Of a stretch of 64,000 nt of DNA, positions 18,770 to 27,349 are shown one piece after another (position 1 is the first letter of the stretch; each line of letters begins with the position of its first letter). Source of the DNA: Kribbella amoyensis. GTDB taxonomy: Bacteria; Actinomycetota; Actinomycetes; Propionibacteriales; Kribbellaceae. The stretch covers positions 62,001-126,000 of the forward strand of contig NZ_VIVK01000001.1 in assembly GCF_007828865.1 (NCBI RefSeq), given 5' to 3'. The notes under the pieces are model-generated. The model did not search any database. It saw nothing but the letters and a program-made list of their open reading frames with translations, and had not been told where the DNA came from. A program made the translations under genes and the position numbers.

Positions 18770-19658
18770 CGCTGTCGCGGTAGGTGGTCGGGGGCAGGCC
18801 GAAGTGCCGGCCGAACTGACGGCTGAAGTAGTGCGGCGACTCGAACCCGACCGCCCGGGCGACCTGCCCGATCGACATGTCGGTCGCCGTCAGCAGCTCG
18901 GCCGCGCGCTGCAGCCGGAGCCCGACCACGACGTTCATGATCGAGTCGCCCACCTGGGCCTTGAACAGGTGGGCGAGCCGGGACACCGAGACCTGCGCGA
19001 GCCCGGCCAGCGCGTTCAGCGTGTGCGGCCGGGCCGGGTCCGAGGTGATCGCGTCCAGCACCAGCTGGACCCGGGCGTCCAGCTGCCGGTTGTCCCGGCG
19101 CAGGCTGCTGGTCGCCACCAGCAGGACCTCCTCGATGCCGTTCATGGTGAGCTGGACGGCGAGATTCTGCTCGAGCAGCTGGAGCTCGGTGTCGCCGGTC
19201 GGTGACAGCCCGGCCCGCTGCGCGTCGCGGTGCAGCCGGGTGAACGCGGAGACGACCCGGTCGGTGTCGGCCGGCCGGGTCAGCCGCACGTACGACAGCC
19301 CCGGCATTGCCTCCGGCAACGACCACCAGGCGTGCCAGTCCCGGCGCGGCTGGAAGTGCGCCCACCAGTTCTCCCAGTAGGTGCCGACGGTGCCGTAGTC
19401 GTGCTCGGTCCCCGGGCTGACCAGGATCAGGTCACCGTGCCGCAGCGTGATCCCGTCCCGGCCGATCTGGTAGTGCCCGGTCCCGCCGGCCGTGTAGAGC
19501 AGGTACCAGCTGCCGACGCCGTCCGGCCGGACCACCCGGTAGTCGCCGCCGTTGTGGAAGTGCCCGGTGACCAGCTTGCCCGGCGGCGGGATCTCGCTGT
19601 AGAGCTCGATCAGCATCCGGGTAGCAAGATCGTGCTCGGATTCAGCAGCCTCTGTCAT
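18753..19658 (-). CDS. AraC-family transcriptional regulator
   Basis: A 301-residue regulator with an N-terminal cupin sensor (residues about 35-120; GHYQIGRDGITLRHGDLILV) and two C-terminal AraC helix-turn-helix motifs (about 200-298; GLAQVSVSRLAHLFK and SIGQVARAVGFESPHYFSRQF). It is transcribed away from the alpha-galactosidase/ABC operon, so it is the obvious candidate activator for that operon, sensing a galactoside or related sugar. The 145-base gap between them carries a 16-bp palindrome (19745-19760). Confidence 0.94.
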   Translation of the reverse strand: MTEAAESEHDLATRMLIELYSEIPPPGKLVTGHFHNGGDYRVVRPDGVGSWYLLYTAGGTGHYQIGRDGITLRHGDLILVSPGTEHDYGTVGTYWENWWAHFQPRRDWHAWWSLPEAMPGLSYVRLTRPADTDRVVSAFTRLHRDAQRAGLSPTGDTELQLLEQNLAVQLTMNGIEEVLLVATSSLRRDNRQLDARVQLVLDAITSDPARPHTLNALAGLAQVSVSRLAHLFKAQVGDSIMNVVVGLRLQRAAELLTATDMSIGQVARAVGFESPHYFSRQFGRHFGLPPTTYRDSVRNPD

Positions 19659-19744
19659 GGTGCACCCTTCGGGGAGATCCCTAGATTACCCATGTCGGCG
19701 TGGTTTTCAGGGCCATCACCAGCGCTCCTGTTCGGACCGCCCGA

Positions 19745-19760
19745 CAGCAGGATCCTGCTG
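19745..19760. promoter_or_regulatory. 16-bp palindrome before the alpha-galactosidase operon
   Basis: CAGCAGGATCCTGCTG is perfectly self-complementary and ends 43 bases before the alpha-galactosidase start. It is a plausible operator for the divergent AraC-type protein or another sugar-sensing regulator. AraC proteins usually bind direct repeats, which makes a second regulator possible. Confidence 0.4.
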
Positions 19761-19803
19761 CTTTGACTTCCCCTCTTCCGGTTCCAGCGAAACGAGGTAC
19801 CCC

Positions 19804-21150
19804 GTGGGCTTCGCCACCGTCATCGAGCTCGAGTACGACGCCGCGGCCGCGCGGGTGTTCGAACACGGCTGGCAGTCCTGGAGCCCGAGCGACTGGTACC
19901 CACTGACCGCGAGCCCGCCGCGGCCGACCGCGCCGAACCACCACGTGATGGCGTACCGGCCGGGGATCGCGCAGCCGGCCGAGCCCGGGCGGTTCCAGGG
20001 CGAGGGCCTGCTCGCGGTCGCGCCCGGGACCGACGGTTCCGTGCACGTGATCAGCGCGCCGACCCCCGAGGTGGTGCCGTCGATCCGCTGCGAGGTCCGC
20101 GGCGACCGGCTCGTCGTCTCGGCCGACGGCGCCGTCGACGTGGTCGGCACCCGGCCGGCGAACCCGAACCAGGCCCTCGCCGACTGGGCCGGCGCCTTCG
20201 CCGACCGGTACCGCGGGGGCGTCGACGTGCGGGTGTTCGGCCCGTCCTGGTGCAGTTGGTACGCGTACTGGGGCAAGGTCACCGAGCGGGACGTGATGAC
20301 CGACGTCCGGCAGTTCGACACCCACGGGCTGAGCGTGGACCTGGTCCTGCTCGACGAGGGGTACCAGTCCGAGATCGGTGACTGGCTGACGCCGCGGGAC
20401 GACTTCGGCTCGACGGTCCGGCTGGCGGCCGACATCCGGTCGGGCGGCCGCCGGGCCGGGATCTGGGTCGCGCCGTTCGTGGTCGGCAGCAAGAGCGAGG
20501 TGGCCCGCAAGCACCCGGACTGGCTCGTCCCGGACGTGACCGCGGGGACCAACTGGGGCCAGGACCTGCTCGTCCTCGACGTGACCCATCCGGGCGCCGC
20601 CCAGCACCTGCGCGACGTCTTCGGCGAGCTGTGCCGGCAGGGGTACGACCACTACAAGCTGGACTTCGTCTACGCGGGCGCGATCGAGGGCCGGCGGCAC
20701 GAGCAGGTGACCGGGATCGAGGCGTACCGGCGCGGGCTCGGCCTGCTCCGCGAGGTGGTCGGGCCGAACCGGATCCTGCACGGCTGTGGCGCCCCGATCC
20801 TGCCGAGCCTCGGTCTGGTCGACAGCATGCGCGTCTCCCCCGACACCGACCCGCTGGTCGAGCCGCCGTCGGGTGACATCAGCCAGCCGGGTCAGCGCGG
20901 CGCCCGGTCCACCTCGAAGGCCCGCGAGTTCCTGCACGGCCGGTGGTGGGCGAACGACCCGGACTGCCTGATCGTGCGGCCCGACATCCAGGACCGGACG
21001 GCCTGGGCCCGGCACATCGAGACCTCGCCCGGGATCCGGATGGCGAGCGACCCGATCGCCGACCTGGACGCCTGGGGCCTGGACCGGACCCGCGCGCTGC
21101 TCACCCCGAGCTCGGCCCGCCCGCACCCGCTGCGAGAAGTCGATGCTTAA
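19804..21150 (+). CDS. Alpha-galactosidase-like glycoside hydrolase (clan GH-D)
   Basis: A 448-residue TIM-barrel glycosidase. The catalytic nucleophile region YKLDFVYAGA and the acid/base region RVSPDTDP match GH27/GH36-type alpha-galactosidases. There is a short beta-rich N-terminal domain (residues about 1-150) and no signal peptide, so it acts in the cytoplasm on imported sugar. The start is GTG 19804 with GAGG six bases upstream. The last codons overlap the first permease gene by eight bases, fixing it in one operon with the ABC importer. Confidence 0.88.
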   Translation: MGFATVIELEYDAAAARVFEHGWQSWSPSDWYPLTASPPRPTAPNHHVMAYRPGIAQPAEPGRFQGEGLLAVAPGTDGSVHVISAPTPEVVPSIRCEVRGDRLVVSADGAVDVVGTRPANPNQALADWAGAFADRYRGGVDVRVFGPSWCSWYAYWGKVTERDVMTDVRQFDTHGLSVDLVLLDEGYQSEIGDWLTPRDDFGSTVRLAADIRSGGRRAGIWVAPFVVGSKSEVARKHPDWLVPDVTAGTNWGQDLLVLDVTHPGAAQHLRDVFGELCRQGYDHYKLDFVYAGAIEGRRHEQVTGIEAYRRGLGLLREVVGPNRILHGCGAPILPSLGLVDSMRVSPDTDPLVEPPSGDISQPGQRGARSTSKAREFLHGRWWANDPDCLIVRPDIQDRTAWARHIETSPGIRMASDPIADLDAWGLDRTRALLTPSSARPHPLREVDA

Positions 21151-22054
21151 GCCCGCGCACCGGCCGCGCCGCCGATCGGCGCGGAGCGGCCAGACCCTCG
21201 CCGGGTACGCCATGCTCGCGCCCAGCATCGTCGGCGTGCTCGGCTTCCTGCTCGCGCCGGTGCTGATCGTGATCGTGCTCAGCCTGTTCGACTGGAAGCT
21301 GCTGGCGACCCCGGAGTTCGTCGGGCTGGCGAACTACCGCGAGCTGTTCGGCGACTCCGACGTCCGGCACTCGTTCCTGGTCACCGGGTACTACGTGCTG
21401 ATCTGCGTCCCCGGCACGACCGTGCTGTCGCTGTTGCTCGCGCTGCTGGTGGACCGCAAGCTCCGCGGGATGAAGTACTTCCGGGCCCTGCTGGTGATCC
21501 CGTGGATGGCGACCCCGGTCGCGATGGGACTCGTCTGGGCCTGGATCTTCGACCCCGAACGCGGCGCGCTGAACCAGTTCCTCGGGCTGTTCGGGATCGA
21601 CGGACCGGCCTGGCTGTCGTCGTCGCTGCTGGCGATGCCGAGCGTGGCCGCGGTGCACATCTGGCAGTTCGCCGGGTACAACATGCTGTTCTTCCTGGCC
21701 GGCCTGCAGAGCATCCCGGCCGCGTTGCGGGAGGCGTCCGCGCTGGACGGGGCGAACGCGGTCTCGCACTTCTTCGGGATCACGCTGCCGCTGCTCCGGC
21801 CGACGTTGCTGTTCGTCCTGGTCACCAACGTGATCGGGTCGTTCCAGGCCTTCGACACGATCTTCGTGATGACCGAGGGCGGGCCCGGCGACAGGACCGA
21901 GGTCGCCACCTACCTGATCTACGACGAGGCGTTCCGCAAGTTCGACTTCGGTTACGCGGCGACGATCTCGGTCGCTTTGTTCGCGGTGATCCTGGCCGTG
22001 TCGGTCGCCCAGTTCGCGTACTTCGAGCGCCGTACCACCTACGACTTCAGCTGA
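21143..22054 (+). CDS. Sugar ABC transporter permease (MalF type)
   Basis: A 303-residue inner-membrane permease with six predicted transmembrane helices and the EAA loop REASALDGANAVSHFFGITLP, which contacts the ATPase. It belongs to the CUT1 group, importing di- or oligosaccharides. It overlaps the alpha-galactosidase gene by eight bases. No ATPase is encoded in this operon; CUT1 importers in actinomycetes often share an MsiK-type ATPase encoded elsewhere. Confidence 0.95.
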   Translation: MLKPAHRPRRRSARSGQTLAGYAMLAPSIVGVLGFLLAPVLIVIVLSLFDWKLLATPEFVGLANYRELFGDSDVRHSFLVTGYYVLICVPGTTVLSLLLALLVDRKLRGMKYFRALLVIPWMATPVAMGLVWAWIFDPERGALNQFLGLFGIDGPAWLSSSLLAMPSVAAVHIWQFAGYNMLFFLAGLQSIPAALREASALDGANAVSHFFGITLPLLRPTLLFVLVTNVIGSFQAFDTIFVMTEGGPGDRTEVATYLIYDEAFRKFDFGYAATISVALFAVILAVSVAQFAYFERRTTYDFS

Positions 22055-22066
22055 GGAGGTCCACGC

Positions 22067-22891
22067 ATGACCAGATCACGGTTCCCGGTGAGCCTGCTCT
22101 GCTACCTGATCCTGGTGGGTGGCTGCGTGCTGGCCGTGTTCCCCTACCTGCTCACCCTGCTGACCGCGTTCAAGGGCCCTGGGCAACTGTTCGCGACGGC
22201 GCCGTGGGAGCCGGGACTGCCGCCGAGTACGGCCGCCTTCGAGCGGTTGTTCGCCTCCGGATTCGGCGGCTACCTGCTGAGTACGGTCCTCGTCACCGCG
22301 GGGATCACGGCCGGCCAGCTGGTCTTCGCCGTCCTCGCCGGGTACGCGTTCGCGCGGTTGTCGTTCCCGGGCCGGGACGCGTTGTTCTGGGTCTACCTGT
22401 CGACCTTGATGGTGCCGGCCGTGGTGACGATGATCCCGCTCTACCTGATGATGCAGAAGCTCGGCCTGGTGGACACCTGGGCCGGGTTGATGCTGCCGAC
22501 GATCCTCGGCACGCCGTACGCGATCTTCCTGCTGCGGCAGTTCTTCCGGACCATCCCGGCCGACCTGGAGGACGCCGCCCGGATCGACGGGGCCGGCCGG
22601 ATCCGGACGCTGTTCTCGATCGTGCTGCCGTTGTCCAAGCCGATCCTGGTCACCGTCACCACGCTGGCCGTGGTGGCGAACTGGAACAGCTTCCTCTGGC
22701 CGCTGATCATCACCAGCAGCGAGGACAAACGGCTGCTGTCGGTCGGGATCGCCTTGTTCAAGGGGGAGATCGGCGTCGACTACAACGCCGTGATGGCCGG
22801 CAGCCTGATCGCGCTGGCCCCGCTGCTGGTGCTGTTCGTGTTCTTCCAGCGCTTCGTCGTCCGCTCGGTCGCAGTCACCGGGCTCAAGTAG
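22067..22891 (+). CDS. Sugar ABC transporter permease (MalG type)
   Basis: A 274-residue partner permease with six transmembrane segments and the EAA loop LEDAARIDGAGRIRTLFSIVLP. It starts 13 bases after the first permease with AGGAGG upstream, as expected for a translationally balanced heterodimer. Confidence 0.95.
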   Translation: MTRSRFPVSLLCYLILVGGCVLAVFPYLLTLLTAFKGPGQLFATAPWEPGLPPSTAAFERLFASGFGGYLLSTVLVTAGITAGQLVFAVLAGYAFARLSFPGRDALFWVYLSTLMVPAVVTMIPLYLMMQKLGLVDTWAGLMLPTILGTPYAIFLLRQFFRTIPADLEDAARIDGAGRIRTLFSIVLPLSKPILVTVTTLAVVANWNSFLWPLIITSSEDKRLLSVGIALFKGEIGVDYNAVMAGSLIALAPLLVLFVFFQRFVVRSVAVTGLK

Positions 22892-22908
22892 CTTCATCGG
22901 AGGGTCTC

Positions 22909-24234
22909 ATGTCATCACACCTGTCCCGGCGGACCCTGCTGCTCGGCGCCGCCGGTCTCGCCGGAGTCACCGCCTGCGGCTCGTCCGGGGACGACGACGC
23001 GGGCAGCGGCGGATCCGTCGAGCTGGTCTACCGGCTCTGGGACGAGCAGCAGGAGGTCGGCTACAAGAAGGTGTTCGCCGCGTTCACCGAGGAGAACCCG
23101 GGCATCACGGTCCGGATGGAGGTGCTGCCCTGGGACCAGTACTGGAGCAAGCTCACCACCGAGCTCGCCAGCGGCAAGGCGCCGGACGTGTTCTGGATGA
23201 CCGTGGAGAGTTTCCCGGACCTGGCCGGCAAGGGCGTGCTCGCGCCGCTCGACGACCTGATCGCGGACACCAAGATCGACCTCGGCAAGTACCACCCGAA
23301 CGTGGTCGAGTCGTACAAGTTCGAGGACAAGCAGCTCGGCATGCCGAAGGACCTGGGCGTCGTCGGCCTGCTGTACAACAAGACCCTGGTCGCGAAGGCC
23401 GGGGTGACGATGCCGAAGGAGCTGACCTGGGCCCCGGACGGCTCCGGCAACTTCCTCGAGATCGCCCGCAAGCTGACCGTGGACAAGGCCGGGGTGCGGG
23501 CCGGCCAAAGCGGGTTCGACCCGGCCTCGGTCAAGCAGTGGGGCTTCTGCTCCTGGAACCACAGCCAGACCCAGTGGCTGAACTGGATCCCGTCCAACGG
23601 CGGCAAGGCGATGGACAAGCCGTACGGCACGTTCGAGTTCGCCGGTGAGCAGTCCGTCCAGGCGCTGCAGTGGGCGCGGGACCTGATCTACAAGTGGAAC
23701 GTGTCGCCGAACGGGACCCGGACCAACCCGCCGACCGGCCAGGCGACCGAGATGTTCTACCGCGGCGAGGTGGCGATGTTCCCCGCCAACAACGCGTTGC
23801 TGCCGTTCGCGTTGCCGGAGGTGAAGTTCCCGATCGGGGTCGCCGCGATGCCCGCCGGACCGGCCGGCCCAACGGTGGTGATCAACGGGCTGGCCGAGGT
23901 GATGTTCGCCAAGACCAAGCACCCGGACGAGGCCGGCAAGCTGGTCGCGTTCCTCGGTTCGGAGAAGGCGCAGAAGCTGATGGGCGATGCCGGGTACATC
24001 ATCCCCGCGCTCACCGGCGCCGGCGCGGGCTACACGGCGTACTGGAAGCAGAAGGGCGTCGACGTCCAGCCGTTCCTCGACTCGGCCGCGGGCAGCACGG
24101 TGAACATGCCGACCGCGGAGGGCTGGACCGCGAAGGTGGCCGAGATCAACAAGGCCGTGAACGACCTGTACCTGGACAAGACCGACGTCGCCGGGATCGC
24201 CGCGACGATGGACAAGATCGGAAACGAGAAATGA
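22909..24234 (+). CDS. Sugar ABC transporter substrate-binding lipoprotein
   Basis: A 441-residue solute-binding protein of the CUT1 (MalE-like) group. The N-terminus has a twin-arginine motif (SRRTLLLGA) and a lipobox ending VTAC, so it is likely Tat-exported and lipid-anchored. The region KAPDVFWMTVESFPDLAGKG is typical of the fold. ATG 22909 follows CGGAGGG by a few bases. It overlaps the dioxygenase start (ATGA). The alpha-galactosidase at the operon head suggests an alpha-galactoside ligand. Confidence 0.95.
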   Translation: MSSHLSRRTLLLGAAGLAGVTACGSSGDDDAGSGGSVELVYRLWDEQQEVGYKKVFAAFTEENPGITVRMEVLPWDQYWSKLTTELASGKAPDVFWMTVESFPDLAGKGVLAPLDDLIADTKIDLGKYHPNVVESYKFEDKQLGMPKDLGVVGLLYNKTLVAKAGVTMPKELTWAPDGSGNFLEIARKLTVDKAGVRAGQSGFDPASVKQWGFCSWNHSQTQWLNWIPSNGGKAMDKPYGTFEFAGEQSVQALQWARDLIYKWNVSPNGTRTNPPTGQATEMFYRGEVAMFPANNALLPFALPEVKFPIGVAAMPAGPAGPTVVINGLAEVMFAKTKHPDEAGKLVAFLGSEKAQKLMGDAGYIIPALTGAGAGYTAYWKQKGVDVQPFLDSAAGSTVNMPTAEGWTAKVAEINKAVNDLYLDKTDVAGIAATMDKIGNEK

Positions 24235-25157
24235 AGGAACTGCTCGACTCCGCCCCGATCGCCGGCGACCCGGACGCCCTGCGCGCCCGGCTCACCGAAG
24301 AGGGGTACCTCTTCTTCCGCGGGCTGCTGCCGGCCGACGTCATCGGCGACGTGCGGGACCGGATCGCCCGGATCCTGTACGACAGCCACTGGCTCGCACC
24401 GGGGACCGCGGCCGAGGAACTGCTTGCCTCGGACCGCGCCGTCGAGGAGGGTTCGCCCGGCTTCTTCGGGGCGTACACCGCGATCCAGAGCACCGAGGCG
24501 TTCCACCAGCTGGCGACGCGGCCCGAGTTGCTCGAGCTCGCCGCCCGGTTGCTCGGTGAGCCGGCCTTCGCGCATCCGGCCCACATCTGCCGGATCGCGC
24601 CGCCGTCCCCGGGCGCGAACCCGACCCCGATCCACCAGGACTACCGGTTCATCCAGGGCTGTATCGACACCTTGACCACCTGGCTCCCGCTCAGCGAGGC
24701 GCCGCCGGAGATCGGCGGACTCCGCGTGCTCGCCGGGTCACCGCGCCTCGGCGTCCTCCCGGTCAAGGCGTCGGACGGACCGGGGATGATGCGGGCCGAG
24801 GCCGACGAGAACCACCCGGAGTGGCGCACCACGACGTACCAGCCGGGCGACGTGTTGTTGTTCGGCTCGCTGACCGTCCACGGTGCGATGCCGAACCTGA
24901 CCAAGCAGCTGCGGCTGTCCGCCGATTTCCGGTACCAGGCGGTCACCGGGCCGATGGCACGCGACCTGCTCGGTACGGGCAAGCCGCACTACCACCCGGA
25001 CGTGCCCGACTTCCCGACGCTGACGCGGGGCTGGTCCTCGACGGACTGCGTGGAGATCCCTGCCGGGGTGCGCTTCGTGGACCGCTTCGACCCGCGGCTG
25101 GACGAGGTACCGACGCCGCCGTCGCGGTTCGCGTACGCCTCTGGTGCCCTTCGGTAG
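24231..25157 (+). CDS. PhyH-type Fe(II)/2-oxoglutarate dioxygenase in a sugar operon
   Basis: A 308-residue phytanoyl-CoA dioxygenase-family protein. The iron triad is visible as HQD (H135, D137) and H217 in TVHGAMPN, with a downstream arginine suited to 2-oxoglutarate. It starts at ATG 24231 overlapping the binding-protein stop by four bases (ATGA). Oxygenases of this family hydroxylate very diverse substrates; placement in an alpha-galactoside importer operon suggests oxidation of the sugar, an aglycone or a galactosylated metabolite. A stem-loop at 25179-25216 probably ends the operon. Confidence 0.88.
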   Translation: MKELLDSAPIAGDPDALRARLTEEGYLFFRGLLPADVIGDVRDRIARILYDSHWLAPGTAAEELLASDRAVEEGSPGFFGAYTAIQSTEAFHQLATRPELLELAARLLGEPAFAHPAHICRIAPPSPGANPTPIHQDYRFIQGCIDTLTTWLPLSEAPPEIGGLRVLAGSPRLGVLPVKASDGPGMMRAEADENHPEWRTTTYQPGDVLLFGSLTVHGAMPNLTKQLRLSADFRYQAVTGPMARDLLGTGKPHYHPDVPDFPTLTRGWSSTDCVEIPAGVRFVDRFDPRLDEVPTPPSRFAYASGALR

Positions 25158-25178
25158 CCGCGGCGCTACCCCACGAGT

Positions 25179-25216
25179 CCGTTCCCGGCTTTCCATCGAT
25201 GGACGGCCGGGAACGG
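25179..25216 (+). terminator. Stem-loop after the sugar operon
   Basis: CCGTTCCCGGC (25179-25189) pairs with GCCGGGAACGG (25206-25216). The loop contains its own palindrome CCATCGATGG (25193-25202). It begins 22 bases after the dioxygenase stop. No U-run follows, as is common for actinobacterial terminators. Confidence 0.6.
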
Positions 25217-25323
25217 GTTCGTAACGGACCTGTCGGGACCGCGGAATCCGGTTGATCCTGGTCTCGTCACGGACGTGCGGCCGGCCCCGGCGATCCTGGA
25301 GCCGGTCGCGGATTGGGGGAGCC

Positions 25324-25719
25324 ATGACGGACGAACGACCGATCAAACCACCGGTCGACCTGGCCCGGGGACCGCTGCCGGTGCGGATCCTCAAAACCCT
25401 GTGGACGCTGGTCCTCCGGATCTTCCGCGTCCCACCCGTCCCGCCGGTGAAATGCGTTCCCGATCCTCGCATCGCGGCGCTCCCACCCCCGCCGGCCTGG
25501 GCCCGCCGGTCCGACACGACCACGCCACGCTGCCTGCACTGCAAGGTCCAGCTCCGCCCGCTGGAACTGGAGGTGCCCGAACCGTACGGACGCTGGATCC
25601 GCTACGGCTGCATCACCAGAACCTGCCCCGTCTGCCAAGGCCCCTGCCGCCACCAACAAAGAGTCTTCCAACCCCACCACTGGCAATCAGGCCCCCCAGG
25701 CCAAATAGCCCGCCTCTAA
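25324..25719 (+). CDS. Hypothetical CxxC-containing protein
   Basis: A 131-residue protein of unknown function. It has a hydrophobic patch (about residues 20-36), a proline-rich stretch (RVPPVPPV, ALPPPPAW), and two C-terminal CxxC pairs (CLHC and CPVC) plus a further Cys, which could bind zinc. GGGGGAG lies three bases before ATG 25324, supporting a real gene. It ends 26 bases from the convergent metG. I recognise no family. Confidence 0.68.
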   Translation: MTDERPIKPPVDLARGPLPVRILKTLWTLVLRIFRVPPVPPVKCVPDPRIAALPPPPAWARRSDTTTPRCLHCKVQLRPLELEVPEPYGRWIRYGCITRTCPVCQGPCRHQQRVFQPHHWQSGPPGQIARL

Positions 25720-25745
25720 CCGAACCAACCAGGCCCCGGCGTGTG

Positions 25746-27320
25746 TCAGGCTTCTTCGGTCAGGCGGGGGAAGAGGGGCTCACCCTTGGTGAGCGTGCTG
25801 CCGGCCGGCAACTGCCCCCAGGTCCCCGCCGTCTGCACGCGCTGATCAGCCAGCGGACCAAGCTTCGCCTCGGCACCGAGCAGGGTCCACAGCTTCGCGG
25901 CGGTCTTCGGCATCGTCGGGTGGTGCAGCACCGCGACCGCCCGCAGTACCTCGGCGGACGTGTAGAGGATGGTCGCCAGCCGCTCCCGCTGAGCCTCGTC
26001 CTTCGCGACCTTCCACGGCTCCTGCTCACTGACGTACCCGTTGACGGCGCCGACGAGATCGTTGATCGCGGCCAGCGCGTCCTGGAACGCCAGCGTGTCG
26101 ATCGCCCGGTCCGCGGTCTGGGCGACCTCGGCGAGCTTGTCGGCCAGCACCTGCTCGGCCGGCCCGTGGTCGGTCGGCTCGGGCAGCACCCCGTCGAAGT
26201 ACTTGCCGACCATCGCCGCGATCCGGCTGGCCAGGTTGCCCAGGCCGTTGGCGAGCTCCGAGGTGTACACCGCGTTCAGGTGCTCCCAGGAGAACGAGCC
26301 GTCGGAGCCGAACTGGATCGTGCGGAGGAAGTAGTACCGGAACGCGTCGGAGCCGAAGTGGTCGGTGATCTCCTTCGGCGCGATCGCGGTCAGCTTGGAC
26401 TTGCTCATCTTCTCGCCGCCGACCAGCAGCCAGCCGTGCGCGAACACCTGCTTCGGCACGTCCAGGCCGGCCGCCATCAGCATCGCCGGCCAGATCACCG
26501 CGTGGAACCGGAGGATGTCCTTGCCGACCAGGTGCACGTCGACCGGCCAGAGCTGCTCGAACCGCTCCGGGTCGGTGCCGTACCCGGCGGCGGATACGTA
26601 GTTGAGCAGCGCGTCGATCCACACGTACAGAACGTGCTCGGGATCCCATGGGACCGGGATGCCCCAGTCGAACGTGGACCGCGTGATCGACAGGTCCTGC
26701 AGCCCCTGCTTGACGAACGAGACCACCTCGTTGCGCGCACTCGCCGGCGCCACGAAGTCGGGCTGCGACTCGTACAACGCGAGCAGCTTGTCGGCGTACT
26801 GGGACAGCCGGAAGAAGTAGTTGGTCTCCGAGACCGTCTCCAGCTCGGTGCCGTGGATCATGCACCGCTGGGTGCCGTCCTCGTCGGTCCGGATGTCCGC
26901 GGGGAGCTTGAACTCCTCGCAGCCGACGCAGTACAGGCCCTCGTACTCGCCCTTGTAGACGTCGCCCTTCTCGTACAGCGTCTTCCAGAACTCCTGGACC
27001 CGCTCGGTGTGCCGCTTCTCGGTGGTCCGGATGAAGTCGTCGTAGTCGATGTCGACGTCGACCCAGGCCGGCTTCCACGCCTCCTCGACCAGCTTGTCGG
27101 TCCACTCCTGCGGGGACATGCCCTGCGCCTGGGCGCTGCGCATCACCTTCTCGCCGTGCTCGTCGGTACCCGTCAGGTACCACTTGCGCTCGCCGCGCTG
27201 GGCGTGCCAGCGGGTCAGGACGTCCCCGGCCACCGTCGTGTACGCGCTGCCGATGTGCGGCGCGGCCGTGACGTAGTAGATCGGGGTGGTGACGTAGTAA
27301 GCCTTCTCGGCGTCGGACAT
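25746..27320 (-). CDS. metG: Methionyl-tRNA synthetase, second full-length copy
   Basis: A 524-residue MetRS. The first signature is PHIGSAYTT (HIGS rather than HIGH), the second is canonical KMSKS, and the zinc region has only CVGCEEF with no complete second pair. The anticodon-binding domain is present to the end (EQEPWKVAKD). By position next to rsmI and PMT it is likely the syntenic housekeeping copy. It coexists with the very different copy at 14628-16400 and the paralogue at 1692-3056. Confidence 0.95.
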   Translation of the reverse strand: MSDAEKAYYVTTPIYYVTAAPHIGSAYTTVAGDVLTRWHAQRGERKWYLTGTDEHGEKVMRSAQAQGMSPQEWTDKLVEEAWKPAWVDVDIDYDDFIRTTEKRHTERVQEFWKTLYEKGDVYKGEYEGLYCVGCEEFKLPADIRTDEDGTQRCMIHGTELETVSETNYFFRLSQYADKLLALYESQPDFVAPASARNEVVSFVKQGLQDLSITRSTFDWGIPVPWDPEHVLYVWIDALLNYVSAAGYGTDPERFEQLWPVDVHLVGKDILRFHAVIWPAMLMAAGLDVPKQVFAHGWLLVGGEKMSKSKLTAIAPKEITDHFGSDAFRYYFLRTIQFGSDGSFSWEHLNAVYTSELANGLGNLASRIAAMVGKYFDGVLPEPTDHGPAEQVLADKLAEVAQTADRAIDTLAFQDALAAINDLVGAVNGYVSEQEPWKVAKDEAQRERLATILYTSAEVLRAVAVLHHPTMPKTAAKLWTLLGAEAKLGPLADQRVQTAGTWGQLPAGSTLTKGEPLFPRLTEEA

Positions 27321-27349
27321 AAGGTAAATCCTAGTGGGGCGCGCCAGTT

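Noticed and set aside
21502..22908. Long in-frame extension of the sugar-binding protein
   Set aside because: It overlaps two permease genes in another frame. The lipoprotein signal begins at ATG 22909 behind a strong ribosome site.
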